A stretch of DNA of 64,000 nucleotides, taken from assembly GCA_001657395.1 (NCBI GenBank), contig LYSY01000007.1, forward strand, positions 124,001-188,000, given 5' to 3'. The notes under the pieces are model-generated. The model saw only the letters and a program-made list of their open reading frames with translations. It searched no databases and was not told the DNA's origin. Both the position numbers and the translations under genes were made by a program. The DNA comes from Rhodospirillales bacterium BBD 1991-14. GTDB taxonomy: Bacteria; Pseudomonadota; Alphaproteobacteria; Kiloniellales; Kiloniellaceae. Positions 16,998 through 25,501 of the stretch are shown here, piece by piece (position 1 is the stretch's first letter; the number at the start of each line of letters is the position of its first letter).

Positions 16998-17028
16998 AAC
17001 ATCAAACAAGAATATCCAGGAGGCGAAC

Positions 17029-18591
17029 ATGGGATACCTGTACAAATCCGGGCTCGGACTCAGCCTGGCCGCCGTGGCGTTCGCTGCGCAGGCGGCCATG
17101 GCACAGACCCCGCCCGGCGTTCTGGTCGTCGGCCAGATCGCAGAGCCGAAGTCCCTCGATCCCGCCGCCGTCACGGCGGTCAACGACTTCCGCATTCTGA
17201 TGAACGTCTATGACGGTCTGGTCCGCTATAAGGACGGCACCCTGGAGGTGGAACCGGCCCTGGCGGAGAGCTGGACGATCAGCGAGGACGGGACGGAATA
17301 CACCTTCGACCTGCGCGGCGACGTCAGCTTTCATGACGGCACCCCGTTCAATGCCGAGGCGGTCGAGTTCAACTTCGACCGGATGCTCGACGAGAACCAT
17401 CCGTTCCACGACACGGGGCCCTTCCCCCTGTCGTTCTTCTTCTCGGCCGTGGAAGACGTCGAGGCCGTCGACGGAGACACCGTGAAGTTCACGCTGAACG
17501 CACCCTATGCGCCCTTCCTGTCGAACCTGGCCTATCCGACCGGCCTGATCGTTTCGCCGGAAGCCGTGAAATCCAGCGGTAAGGAATTCGGCCGCAGTCC
17601 GGTCGGCACCGGCCCCTTCAGGTTTGCCGAGTGGGAATCCAACGCCAAGGTCGTCGTCATCCGCAACGAGGATTACTGGGACGGCGCGCCCGCGCTCGAA
17701 GCCGTCGTGTTCAGGCCCATCACCGACCCCAACACCCGCGTCGCCGAGATGCTTTCCGGCGGCATCGACGTCATGGTCGAGATCCCGCCGGACTCCGTCG
17801 CCTCCTTCGACGGCAACGGCTTCAGCCTGCTCGAACAGGCAGGCCCGCATCTCTGGTTCCTGATCCTGAACGCGAAGGAAGGCCCCTTTGCCGACAAGCG
17901 GGTGCGCCAGGCGATCAACTATGCCATCGACAAGAAGACCCTCGTCGAGAACATCCTGCAGGGCACCGCGGAAATCGCATCCGGCCCGACCCCGCCGGCC
18001 TTCTCCTGGGCCTATAACGAAGCGCTCCAGCCCTATCCCTACGATCCGGAAAAGGCCGTGGCTCTTCTCAAAGAGGCGGGCCACGAGGGCGCCGAGTTGG
18101 TTTTCTACGTCACCGAAGGCGGCTCCGGCATGCTGGACCCGGTGCCCATGGGCACCGCCATCCAGGCCGACCTCGCCAAGGTCGGCCTCTCGGTCAAGAT
18201 CGAGACCTATGAATGGAACACCTTCCTCGGCAAGGTGAACCCGGGGCTCGAAGGCAAGGCGGACATGGCGCAGATGGCCTGGATGACAAACGATCCGGAT
18301 ACCCTGCCCTACCTGGCCCTGCGGACCGGCGCCTGGCCGGACGCAGGCGGCTTCAACTCGGGCTACTACTCCAACCCCGAAGTCGACACGCTTCTGGAGG
18401 CGGCCCGCAGCGCGACCGACCAGGCCGAACGGGCGGCGCTCTATCGGCAGATGCAGGAAATCGTCTATGACGATGCGCCCTGGGCCTTCATCGCCAACTG
18501 GAAGCAGAATGCCGCGACCTCCGATCGGGTTGCAGGCTTCAAGCTTCAGCCGTCCTTCTTCCTCCTGCTGAAGGATGTTACGAAGGGCTAG
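17029..18591 (+). CDS. ABC transporter substrate-binding protein, family 5 (peptide/nickel type)
   Basis: A 520-aa periplasmic binding protein. The signal peptide covers residues 1-25 (LSLAAVAFAAQAAMAQ). It shows the family-5 signatures EPKSLDPAAVTAVNDF near the start and GTPFNAEAVEFNFDR, GTGPFRFAEWE and VRQAINYAIDKK. AGGAGG lies upstream of the ATG at 17029. It is first of five co-directional genes (SBP, permease, permease-ATPase fusion, ATPase, GntR) and divergent from the DUF1028/amidohydrolase pair. The ligand is probably a peptide-like or N-modified amino acid compound matching those enzymes; this is inference. Confidence 0.93.
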   Translation: MGYLYKSGLGLSLAAVAFAAQAAMAQTPPGVLVVGQIAEPKSLDPAAVTAVNDFRILMNVYDGLVRYKDGTLEVEPALAESWTISEDGTEYTFDLRGDVSFHDGTPFNAEAVEFNFDRMLDENHPFHDTGPFPLSFFFSAVEDVEAVDGDTVKFTLNAPYAPFLSNLAYPTGLIVSPEAVKSSGKEFGRSPVGTGPFRFAEWESNAKVVVIRNEDYWDGAPALEAVVFRPITDPNTRVAEMLSGGIDVMVEIPPDSVASFDGNGFSLLEQAGPHLWFLILNAKEGPFADKRVRQAINYAIDKKTLVENILQGTAEIASGPTPPAFSWAYNEALQPYPYDPEKAVALLKEAGHEGAELVFYVTEGGSGMLDPVPMGTAIQADLAKVGLSVKIETYEWNTFLGKVNPGLEGKADMAQMAWMTNDPDTLPYLALRTGAWPDAGGFNSGYYSNPEVDTLLEAARSATDQAERAALYRQMQEIVYDDAPWAFIANWKQNAATSDRVAGFKLQPSFFLLLKDVTKG

Positions 18592-18605
18592 AAGGCGGAC
18601 CAACA

Positions 18606-18636
18606 GCCGGCCGGGAGGGCATTCCTCCCGGCCGGC
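18606..18636 (+). other. Intercistronic hairpin after the binding-protein gene
   Basis: A perfect 13-bp stem, gccggccgggagg (18606-18618) with cctcccggccggc (18624-18636) and loop gcatt, but no T-run. Such hairpins after binding-protein genes protect the upstream mRNA and lower expression of the membrane genes; the second ABC operon in this window has an equivalent at 36593-36623. Confidence 0.65.
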
Positions 18637-18666
18637 ACCGCGGCTTCCTCCGGCGGGCAGTGATCC

Positions 18667-19614
18667 ATGCACCTCTACGTCCTGAAGCGCCTCCTGGCGA
18701 TCGTCCCGATCCTGATCGGCCTGACCGTCATCGTCTTCGCCATCATGGCGCTGATTCCCGGCGATCCGGCGACAGCGATCCTCGGATCCTATGCGACGCC
18801 GGAGAATGTCGAGAAACTGAACCGCAGCCTCGGCCTGGATAAGTCCATTTTCGAGCAGTACTTCATCTGGCTCGGCAACCTGCTTCAGGGCGACCTGGGG
18901 CGGTCCTACAGTCTGAACCGTCCGGTTCTCGATGAGGTGCTGGAGCGGTTCTCCGCCACCCTGATCCTGGCCGGCGCCGCCCTGCTGCTCTGCACGGTCT
19001 GGGGCCTGCTGATCGGGATCTGGACCGCCGCCCGGCAGTACGGCTGGACCGACAAGATCCTGACCTTCGTCGTCCTGATCGGCATCTCCGTCCCGTCTTT
19101 CTGGCTCGGCCTGCTCCTGATCCTGCTGTTCTCGGTCGAATGGCGGGTGCTGCCGGCGAGCGGCATGTTCGCCATCTACGGCGGCGGCGACCTGCCGGAT
19201 CTGCTGCGCCATCTGATCCTGCCCGCCGTCACGCTATCGGTCGTTGCCACCGGCGTGATCGCGCGCCTGACCCGCTCGGCCATGCTGGAGGTGCTGCGTC
19301 AGGATTTCGTGCGCACCGCCCGGGCGAAAGGCGTCCCGGAGACCGGCGTTCTCTACCGCCATGCCTTCAAGGCGGCCCTGGTGTCGGTCATCCCGGTCAT
19401 CGGCATTCAGGCCGGCTTCGTGCTGGGCGGCGCCGTCTATATCGAAACCGTGTTCCAGTGGCCGGGCGTCGGGCGCATGCTGGTTCAGGCGATCTCCACG
19501 AGGGACATTCTCCTGGTGCAGGGCGGTGTGGTGGTCGTGGCGGGCAGTTACGTCCTGTTCAATCTTCTGGCCGATCTCGCGCAGAGCTGGCTCGACCCGC
19601 GGGTCAAGACGTGA
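18667..19614 (+). CDS. ABC transporter permease (DppB type)
   Basis: A 315-aa inner-membrane permease of the DppB/OppB family, with about six helices. The N-terminal LYVLKRLLAIVPILIGLTVIVF and IPGDPA are typical, and the coupling loop that contacts the ATPase is RLTRSAMLEVLRQDFVRTARAKGV (about residues 200-225). The C-terminus closes with ETVFQWPGVGRM and LVDP-like DPRVK. Only 10 bases separate it from the fusion gene that follows. Confidence 0.92.
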   Translation: MHLYVLKRLLAIVPILIGLTVIVFAIMALIPGDPATAILGSYATPENVEKLNRSLGLDKSIFEQYFIWLGNLLQGDLGRSYSLNRPVLDEVLERFSATLILAGAALLLCTVWGLLIGIWTAARQYGWTDKILTFVVLIGISVPSFWLGLLLILLFSVEWRVLPASGMFAIYGGGDLPDLLRHLILPAVTLSVVATGVIARLTRSAMLEVLRQDFVRTARAKGVPETGVLYRHAFKAALVSVIPVIGIQAGFVLGGAVYIETVFQWPGVGRMLVQAISTRDILLVQGGVVVVAGSYVLFNLLADLAQSWLDPRVKT

Positions 19615-19624
19615 GCGCAGAGCG

Positions 19625-21496
19625 ATGACCACCCTCAAGCTCATTGCGCGCAACCATCTTGCTGCCTTCGGCGGAATCGTCCTTCTGCTGGTCATTGCGA
19701 TGGCGCTGCTGGTTCCCTTCCTGCCGATTGCCGACCCGGACCTGACCGACCCGGCCAACCGGCTGAAGCGGCCCTTCACCGAGGGCGCCCTGCTCGGCAC
19801 CGACCATCTGGGCCGCGATCTTCTCGCCCGGCTGCTCTGGGGCACCCAGCTCAGCCTCGTGGTCGGCGCAGCGGCCGCCGTGATCGCCGCCGTCATCGGC
19901 TCCGCCATCGGGATCGTTGCCGGATACTTCGGCGGGCGCACCGACGGCCTGATCATGCGCGGCATCGATATGCTGATGGCCTTTCCCTACATCCTGCTGG
20001 CGCTTGCCATCGTCGCGGTGCTGGGTCCGGGCCTCCTGAATGCGCTCTACGCCGTCGCCGTCGTCAACATTCCTTTTTTCGCGCGCAACATCCGCGGCGT
20101 GACGGTGAGCCTCGCCCACCGGGAATTCGTCGATGCCGCGCGTCTGTCCGGCATGAACGACTGGCAGATCATCACCAGGGAGATCCTGCCCAACGTTCTG
20201 CCGGTGATCGTCATCGCCATGTCGACGACCATCGGCTGGATGATCCTGGAAACCGCGGGCCTGTCGTTCCTGGGCCTGGGCTCGCAACCGCCGCAGGCCG
20301 ACCTCGGCTCCATGCTGGGCGAAGGGCGCAAGCTGCTGATTACCGCACCCCATGCCTCCATCGTGCCCGGCGTCATGATCTTCATCATCGTCATGAGCGT
20401 GAACCTGCTCGGCGACGGCATCCGTGACGCCCTCGACCCAAGGCTGCGCTCCGGCGCGCTCTCGCGGCCGGCGGCAGCCACGCGCGTCGACCGCAGCGAA
20501 ACCCCTGCGAAGACCGAAGACGCGGAAGCGCTGCTGAAGGTCGACGACCTGCGCACCGAATTCCGGCTCGGCAGCCGGACCTATCGCGCCGTGGGCGGTG
20601 TCGACTTCACGCTGCGCGCCGGCGAATGCCTCGGCATCATCGGCGAGTCCGGCTCGGGCAAGTCGGTGACCGCCCTGTCGCTGCTGGGTCTGGTCGCCTC
20701 GCCGCCGGGGGTGATCGCCGGCGGTGCGGTGCGCATCGACGGCGCCGATACGCTTTCCATGAACGGCGAGGCCCTGCGGCAGTTGCGCGGCGGAAGAGTC
20801 GCCTATGTGTTTCAGGACCCGCTGGCGACGCTGCATCCGCTTTACAGGATCGGCGACCAGATGGTGGAAGCGATCCGCTGCCACCGCACGATGCCGAAAC
20901 AGGCGGCCTGGGACCATGCCGTCTCCCTGCTGGAACAGGTGCGCATCCCCAATGCCGCCTTTCGGGCCAAGGCCTATCCGCACGAGCTGTCCGGCGGCAT
21001 GCGCCAGCGGGTCGGCATCGCCCTCGCCCTGGTCAACGATCCGGAGTTGCTCATCCTGGATGAGCCGACGACCGCCCTGGACGTCACGGTCCAGGCCCAG
21101 GTGCTCGCGCTGCTCGACGATCTGCGCCGCGAGCGCAATCTGGCCATGGTCTTCATCACCCACGACTTCGGCGTCGTCTCCCAGCTCTGCGACCGGGTCG
21201 CGGTCATGTATGCCGGGCGGATCGTCGAAACCGGCCCGACCGAGGCGGTCCTGGAGAACCCCAGTCACCCCTACACAAAGCGCCTGATCGCCTGCGTGCC
21301 GGAACTCGGCGGCGGGCGGCGGGCGCTATCGGCCATTCCCGGCCTGCCGCCGCCGGTGGACGACCTTCCCGCTGGCTGCGCTTTTGCGCCCCGTTGCGAC
21401 AAGGCGCAGGATCTCTGCCGGTCCGGCGACATCGCCCTCCGCGGCAACGAGACGCGCGCCGTCAGATGCCTGCAGCCGGAAGGGATGACGGCATGA
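19625..21496 (+). CDS. ABC transporter fusion protein: DppC-type permease plus DppD-type ATPase
   Basis: One 623-aa chain holds both a permease and an ATPase. Residues about 1-283 form a DppC permease (LLGTDHLGRDLLARLLWG; coupling loop EFVDAARLSGMNDWQIITRE; end DALDPRLRSG). An Ala/Thr/Glu-rich linker of about 17-20 residues (about 284-300) leads to an ATPase with Walker A GESGSGKS, the signature ELSGGMRQR, Walker B LLILDEPTTALD, H-switch ITHD and the oligopeptide C-terminal domain with cysteines (CAFAPRCDKAQDLC). There is no frameshift or stop between the parts. Such fusions exist in some Proteobacteria but separate genes are the rule, as in the second ABC operon here. Confidence 0.92.
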   Translation: MTTLKLIARNHLAAFGGIVLLLVIAMALLVPFLPIADPDLTDPANRLKRPFTEGALLGTDHLGRDLLARLLWGTQLSLVVGAAAAVIAAVIGSAIGIVAGYFGGRTDGLIMRGIDMLMAFPYILLALAIVAVLGPGLLNALYAVAVVNIPFFARNIRGVTVSLAHREFVDAARLSGMNDWQIITREILPNVLPVIVIAMSTTIGWMILETAGLSFLGLGSQPPQADLGSMLGEGRKLLITAPHASIVPGVMIFIIVMSVNLLGDGIRDALDPRLRSGALSRPAAATRVDRSETPAKTEDAEALLKVDDLRTEFRLGSRTYRAVGGVDFTLRAGECLGIIGESGSGKSVTALSLLGLVASPPGVIAGGAVRIDGADTLSMNGEALRQLRGGRVAYVFQDPLATLHPLYRIGDQMVEAIRCHRTMPKQAAWDHAVSLLEQVRIPNAAFRAKAYPHELSGGMRQRVGIALALVNDPELLILDEPTTALDVTVQAQVLALLDDLRRERNLAMVFITHDFGVVSQLCDRVAVMYAGRIVETGPTEAVLENPSHPYTKRLIACVPELGGGRRALSAIPGLPPPVDDLPAGCAFAPRCDKAQDLCRSGDIALRGNETRAVRCLQPEGMTA

Positions 21497-22452
21497 CCCC
21501 GGCACTGGAGGTCCGCAGTCTTCGCAAGACCTTCGGCGGCGGGCGCAGCCTGACGGGCAAGCCGCTCCCCGCGGTTCACGCCGTGCGGGACGTCAGCCTG
21601 TCGGTGCGCAGGGGCGAGACGCTGGGCATTGTCGGGGAGTCCGGCTGCGGCAAGTCGACCCTCGCCCGCATGCTGGTCGGGCTGCTGAAGCAAAGCGAAG
21701 GCGAGATCGCCATCGAAGGCAGGGACCTCTCGGATCAGATGGGCGACCCGGCCGCCTTCGGGCGCCTGATCCAATACGTCTTTCAGGATCCGATATCCTC
21801 TCTCAACCCCCGCAAGACGATCCGCGAGATCCTGGAAGCGCCCCTGATCCACCTTCTTGGCATGGACGAGGGCAGCCGCAGGGCGCGGATTGCCGAGCTG
21901 TTCGAGGCCGTGAACCTGCGCAAGGAGTTCCTGAGCCGCTATCCGCACGAGTTCTCCGGCGGACAGGCGCAGCGGATCGGCATTGCCCGCGCCCTGGCGG
22001 CGGCGCCGCGAATCCTGGTTCTCGACGAACCGGTCTCGGCGCTCGACGTTTCCGTCCAGGCCCAGGTGCTGAACCTGCTGGCCGAGCTGCGCAAGGCCAT
22101 GGACCTGACCTACCTCTTCATCAGCCACGATCTCGCGGTCGTGGAGGCAGTGAGCGACAGCGTCGCCGTGCTTTACTTCGGAAGGGTGGTGGAAATCGGC
22201 CGCGCCGAAGCGATATTCACCGCCCCCCGTCACCCCTACACGGACCTGCTGGCCCGCAGCGCCCCCATCGTCGGGCGCGATCTGGGCCGCACCGAATCCC
22301 AGGCCGTGGAACTGCCGGACCCGCTGAACCCGCCGCCCGGCTGCGCCTTTGCCGCGCGCTGTCCGAAAGCAACGGCGCTATGCCGTGACAGGGTCCCGGC
22401 AATGGAGGCATTCTCGGAGCATCATGAAGCCGCCTGTCACCATGCCAACTAA
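21493..22452 (+). CDS. ABC transporter ATP-binding protein (DppF type)
   Basis: A 319-aa ATPase: Walker A GESGCGKST, Q-loop YVFQDPISSLNPRKT, signature EFSGGQAQR, Walker B ILVLDEPVSALD, H-switch ISHD, and the oligopeptide-transporter C-terminus with CAFAARCPKATALC. It starts in an ATGA overlap with the fusion gene and pairs with its ATPase half to form the heterodimeric motor. The extra residues between strands 1 and 2 (GGGRSLTGKPLPAVHAV) are usual for the DppF/OppF subunit. Confidence 0.92.
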   Translation: MTPALEVRSLRKTFGGGRSLTGKPLPAVHAVRDVSLSVRRGETLGIVGESGCGKSTLARMLVGLLKQSEGEIAIEGRDLSDQMGDPAAFGRLIQYVFQDPISSLNPRKTIREILEAPLIHLLGMDEGSRRARIAELFEAVNLRKEFLSRYPHEFSGGQAQRIGIARALAAAPRILVLDEPVSALDVSVQAQVLNLLAELRKAMDLTYLFISHDLAVVEAVSDSVAVLYFGRVVEIGRAEAIFTAPRHPYTDLLARSAPIVGRDLGRTESQAVELPDPLNPPPGCAFAARCPKATALCRDRVPAMEAFSEHHEAACHHAN

Positions 22453-23296
22453 GACCCCGCCCGAGGCCCAAACAGAGGCCCAAACCGGGCCCCCACCCGA
22501 GGCCAAGCCCACCGCTTCCGACGAGAAGAGCACGGGGGCTGCGGCTGCGGGCGCGAGCAAAGGCCGGAACCGTCCGCTGGCCGTCGCGGAGACCATCAAG
22601 GACTGGATCATCGCCCACAACCTGGAGCCCGGCGACAGGCTGCCCCAGGAGCACCAACTGATCGAGCGGCTTGAAGTCAGCAAGGGAACCGCCCGCGAGG
22701 CCCTGAAGGTGATGGAGACACAGGGGCTGATCCGGACCCGGACCGGGCCCGGCGGCGGCGCCTTCATCACCGAAGTCAGCGCCGATCACGCCTCGGCCCT
22801 GCTGGCCAACCATTTCTTCTTCAAGGACGTCTCGATCGCACATATCTACGAACTGCGCATCGCCCTGGAACCGCAGCTCGTCCAGGAACTGGCCCCGAAG
22901 ATCACCGAGACCCAGGTTGCCGAGCTGCGCGGCGTCATGAGCGCCTATACGGAGCCGCCGACCTCCATCGAGGAAGAACGGCGCCAGCGCGTCGCAGAGC
23001 TCGAGTTTCACGCGGTTCTGTCCCGTTACTCCCAGAACCCGGTGCTGGGGTTCTTCTGCGGTTTTCTGGTACGACTCCTGAAGGACCTTGCGGTCTGCAA
23101 ACGCATCTACGACGAACCGAACCCGGAACTGCGCGAGCGCGGCGTTTCCTACCAGGAACAGCTCATCGAGACCTTCGAGGCGCGGGACGCGGAAGCCGCC
23201 CGGGCGGTGATGGAGGTGCATATGCGCGCGGCCCAGCGCATGATGCTGCAGCGTGAAGCCGAGATCACGAAGGGCTTTCTCGACACCGACAGCTAG
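22424..23296 (+). CDS. GntR family regulator, FadR/FCD subfamily
   Basis: A 290-aa regulator with an unusual Pro/Ala/Thr-rich lead of about 45 residues (TPPEAQTEAQTGPPPEAKP) before the winged HTH (LAVAETIKDWIIAHNLEPGD, LPQEHQLIERLEVSKGTARE, TRTGPGGGAF). The C-terminal FCD effector domain spans about residues 130-275 (IYELRIALEPQLVQ, LEFHAVLSRYSQNPVL). The ATG at 22424, with GGAG before it, lies 29 bases inside the end of the ATPase gene; an ATG at 22442 is possible. Last gene of the transporter operon and the likely regulator of the symmetric promoter at 16946-16997. Confidence 0.9.
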   Translation: MKPPVTMPTKTPPEAQTEAQTGPPPEAKPTASDEKSTGAAAAGASKGRNRPLAVAETIKDWIIAHNLEPGDRLPQEHQLIERLEVSKGTAREALKVMETQGLIRTRTGPGGGAFITEVSADHASALLANHFFFKDVSIAHIYELRIALEPQLVQELAPKITETQVAELRGVMSAYTEPPTSIEEERRQRVAELEFHAVLSRYSQNPVLGFFCGFLVRLLKDLAVCKRIYDEPNPELRERGVSYQEQLIETFEARDAEAARAVMEVHMRAAQRMMLQREAEITKGFLDTDS

Positions 23297-23365
23297 AGAC
23301 CCATGCAAGCGGGTTGAGGGCATTGGTCTTCCAGGTGCCGCTCTGCTTGTGACGGCTTTGAACCC

Positions 23366-24721
23366 TCACGGGACTGCCAGCCTGTGCGCTTGCGATCGAT
23401 CCCAAAAACGCAGGGTCAATGAAACTGAGGCGACCGCCAGTCCTAAGCCGTACCCGATCCATACACCGCTTGGGCCGAGCCCGAGCACGAAGCCGAACAA
23501 GTAGGCCAGAGGCAAAGCGATCGGCCAGTAGGCCGCAAGCGAGATGATGGATGGTACCCGGTTGTCGACGAGACCGCGAAGCGCTCCGAGCGCCGTTGAC
23601 TGCACGCCATCGGCCACCTGCATGATGGCGACGGTCAGGAACATTACGGCGGCGATGGCAATCACTGCCGGATCATCGGAAAGCGCATCTGCAATGGCCT
23701 CCCGTGACAGGAGAAGGACTGAGGCAACAACGAGCATCCACAGCACGACCGTTCCGATTGCGCTCAAGCCTATGACGCGCACGCGTGCAGGGGCCTTTTG
23801 GCCGACCGCCTGGCCGATCCGAATGCCAACCGCTGCCGCCATGCCCAAGGGAAGCATGTAGATGACGGCCCCGATTGAGCCGACGATCTGATTGGCGGCG
23901 AGTGCCGATGCGCCGATCCAGCCGAGCATGATGCCGATGAACGCATAGGATGCCCCTTCCCCCGTGTAGGCTAGAGCCACCGGCGAGCCTTCACGAAGTT
24001 GGCGCAGCATCAGATGGAGGGACAACTCCGCCTTCTGCCGGTAGGGTTTCATTGACGGCCGGAGCTTCCAGAAACCCCATGCAGCCAGCAATGCCATGCA
24101 TTCGGCAAGGAGGCTGGCGAGGCCGGCACCCAGCAGTCCCAAGCCGCCCCAAGGGCCGATGCCGTGGATCAGGACCCAATTGAAGGGGACATTGATGACG
24201 ACACCGAGCATTGCAAACAGGGTGCCGACCCATGGCCGCCCAATCGCATCGTAGAGACCTTTGAAGAGGTAGAGCGCTGTGAAGGGAACCAGCACCAACC
24301 CCATCGCCACCCAGTAGGGATACATTGCGGCAACAACGGTCTCGGGCTGGCCAAGCAATTCAAGCAGGGGGAAAGCGGCAATCATGAGGAGTGCCGTGAG
24401 GCCGCCGGCGGCAAGCGCAAGACCTGAACCGTTGCGTACCAAACGACTGATGGCAGCAGCATCTCCCGCGCCGAAGCGGTTGGCCATTTCGACGGCCAGA
24501 ACCGATATCAGTCCATAGAGCGCTGAGTAAAGGATCACGAGTGCGCTTGTCGTAAGCGCCGCGCCCGCCATCGCCTGCGTTCCAAGCGGCGCGATCATGA
24601 TCGTGTCGACAACCCCGATCAGGGTGGATGACGCCAAACCAATGACGATTGGAACCGCCAAACGCAGGGTTCCAATGGCTTCTTCGACAAGTCGAGGTCC
24701 TGGCGCGGAGGTCACCGTCAC
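23366..24721 (-). CDS. MATE family efflux transporter
   Basis: A 451-aa multidrug and toxin extrusion protein, about 12 helices in two repeats. Typical segments: LRLAVPIVIGLASSTLIGVVDTIMIAPLG (residues about 14-42 span) and IGASALAANQIVGSIGAVIYMLPLGMAAAVGIRIGQAVG in the second half, plus LFKGLYDAIGRPWVGTLF. The start is probably GTG at 24721, directly after the SDR stop, which gives the standard length; no good ribosome site is seen, so reinitiation after the SDR is likely. Base composition is visibly less GC-rich than the backbone. Convergent with the GntR gene; no clear terminator between. Confidence 0.9.
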   Translation of the reverse strand: MTVTSAPGPRLVEEAIGTLRLAVPIVIGLASSTLIGVVDTIMIAPLGTQAMAGAALTTSALVILYSALYGLISVLAVEMANRFGAGDAAAISRLVRNGSGLALAAGGLTALLMIAAFPLLELLGQPETVVAAMYPYWVAMGLVLVPFTALYLFKGLYDAIGRPWVGTLFAMLGVVINVPFNWVLIHGIGPWGGLGLLGAGLASLLAECMALLAAWGFWKLRPSMKPYRQKAELSLHLMLRQLREGSPVALAYTGEGASYAFIGIMLGWIGASALAANQIVGSIGAVIYMLPLGMAAAVGIRIGQAVGQKAPARVRVIGLSAIGTVVLWMLVVASVLLLSREAIADALSDDPAVIAIAAVMFLTVAIMQVADGVQSTALGALRGLVDNRVPSIISLAAYWPIALPLAYLFGFVLGLGPSGVWIGYGLGLAVASVSLTLRFWDRSQAHRLAVP

Positions 24722-24722
24722 A

Positions 24723-25412
24723 TCAAAGCGCTGGACGCTTTTGTGCGAGGTTGATCTCTTCAGGTACGGAGTCTTTTGAAGCTGCAAGGATGAAGTTGAT
24801 CGTCGCGAACAGATCATCAAGCGGGATGGGAACCTGATCGCCAAACGCGCCACTTTTGATGTCGTTCTGCACCTCCGGGGTGGCGATGTTGCCGGGATTG
24901 ATGACGGACACCCCGATCCCGTGCGTTCGCAACGAGATGGTCAAAGCTTGAGCTGCACCGCGGAGCCCGAATTTCGCCGCCGTATTGGCGACTTCTGCTG
25001 TTGCCGATCTATCCAAACCGGACAACGCTCCTATGAAGACGATGCGCGGGTTGGGCGCTTTCGCGAGACTGGCGGCGAGCGCCTGCGAACAGAGGATCGG
25101 CGCAACCAGATTGACGGCTATGACGTTGCGGGTCTCAGAGCGCGGAGACGACGCGAAGTCGTAGTCATCGGTGAAAGCACCCTGCTCCCAGGTGCCGCCG
25201 AGAAACAGCAGCCCGTCAAGCGGTGCATGACCCACCGCTTCGACGATTGTGTCGACGCCCTCATCGGTCGAAATGTCGGCCTTGACCCAAGTGCCGTGCT
25301 GCGCGGGCCTTCGCGAAACGGAAATCAGCTCGGCACCTCGCTGCTCAAGATCAGCGGCATAGGCCGCACCGATTCCGCTGCTTGCGCCGATCACGACATA
25401 ACGCCTGGTCAT
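24723..25412 (-). CDS. SDR family oxidoreductase
   Basis: A 229-aa Rossmann protein with YVVIGASSGIGAAYAADL (residues 4-21), VSRRPAQHGTWVKADIST and, in place of a typical YxxxK, ANTAAKFGLRG, where the catalytic Tyr is replaced and only the Lys remains. FIGALSGLDR occupies the catalytic Ser region. It may therefore lack normal dehydrogenase activity or use a different mechanism. The ATG at 25412 is chosen over a TTG four codons earlier because GGGGCGAG precedes it. Coupled to the MATE gene and divergent from TetR. Confidence 0.82.
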   Translation of the reverse strand: MTRRYVVIGASSGIGAAYAADLEQRGAELISVSRRPAQHGTWVKADISTDEGVDTIVEAVGHAPLDGLLFLGGTWEQGAFTDDYDFASSPRSETRNVIAVNLVAPILCSQALAASLAKAPNPRIVFIGALSGLDRSATAEVANTAAKFGLRGAAQALTISLRTHGIGVSVINPGNIATPEVQNDIKSGAFGDQVPIPLDDLFATINFILAASKDSVPEEINLAQKRPAL

Positions 25413-25428
25413 CGCTCGCCCCAAATTA

Positions 25429-25482
25429 CATACATTCTGTACGTATTGAAATATTTGCGGACACCGCGTATGTCAATACGTC
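25429..25482. promoter_or_regulatory. Overlapping face-to-face promoters of the SDR-MATE and TetR units with dyad operators
   Basis: Leftward: TTGACA (25476-25471), 17 bases, TATTTC (25453-25448). Rightward: TTGAAA (25446-25451), 17 bases, TATGTC (25469-25474). The two promoters occupy the same 30 bp in opposite directions. Dyads cover both: ACATAC-N7-ACGTAT-like (25429-25447 region) and CGTAT-GTCA-ATACG (25467-25480); the half-sites TACGTATTGA (25440-25449) and TCAATACGTC (25473-25482) are also inverted to each other. TetR binding would shut both. Confidence 0.6.
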
Positions 25483-25501
25483 TTCGTCAGGAGGTGCTTG
25501 A

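Noticed and set aside
16918-17028. Longer N-terminus of the binding protein starting at 16918
   Set aside because: It would cross the divergent promoter and precede the signal peptide; AGGAGG marks the ATG at 17029.
17002-19212. 736-codon open frame on the minus strand opposite the binding protein and permease
   Set aside because: Antisense shadow of two well-supported transport genes; its product is Arg/Gly/Gln-rich without motifs.
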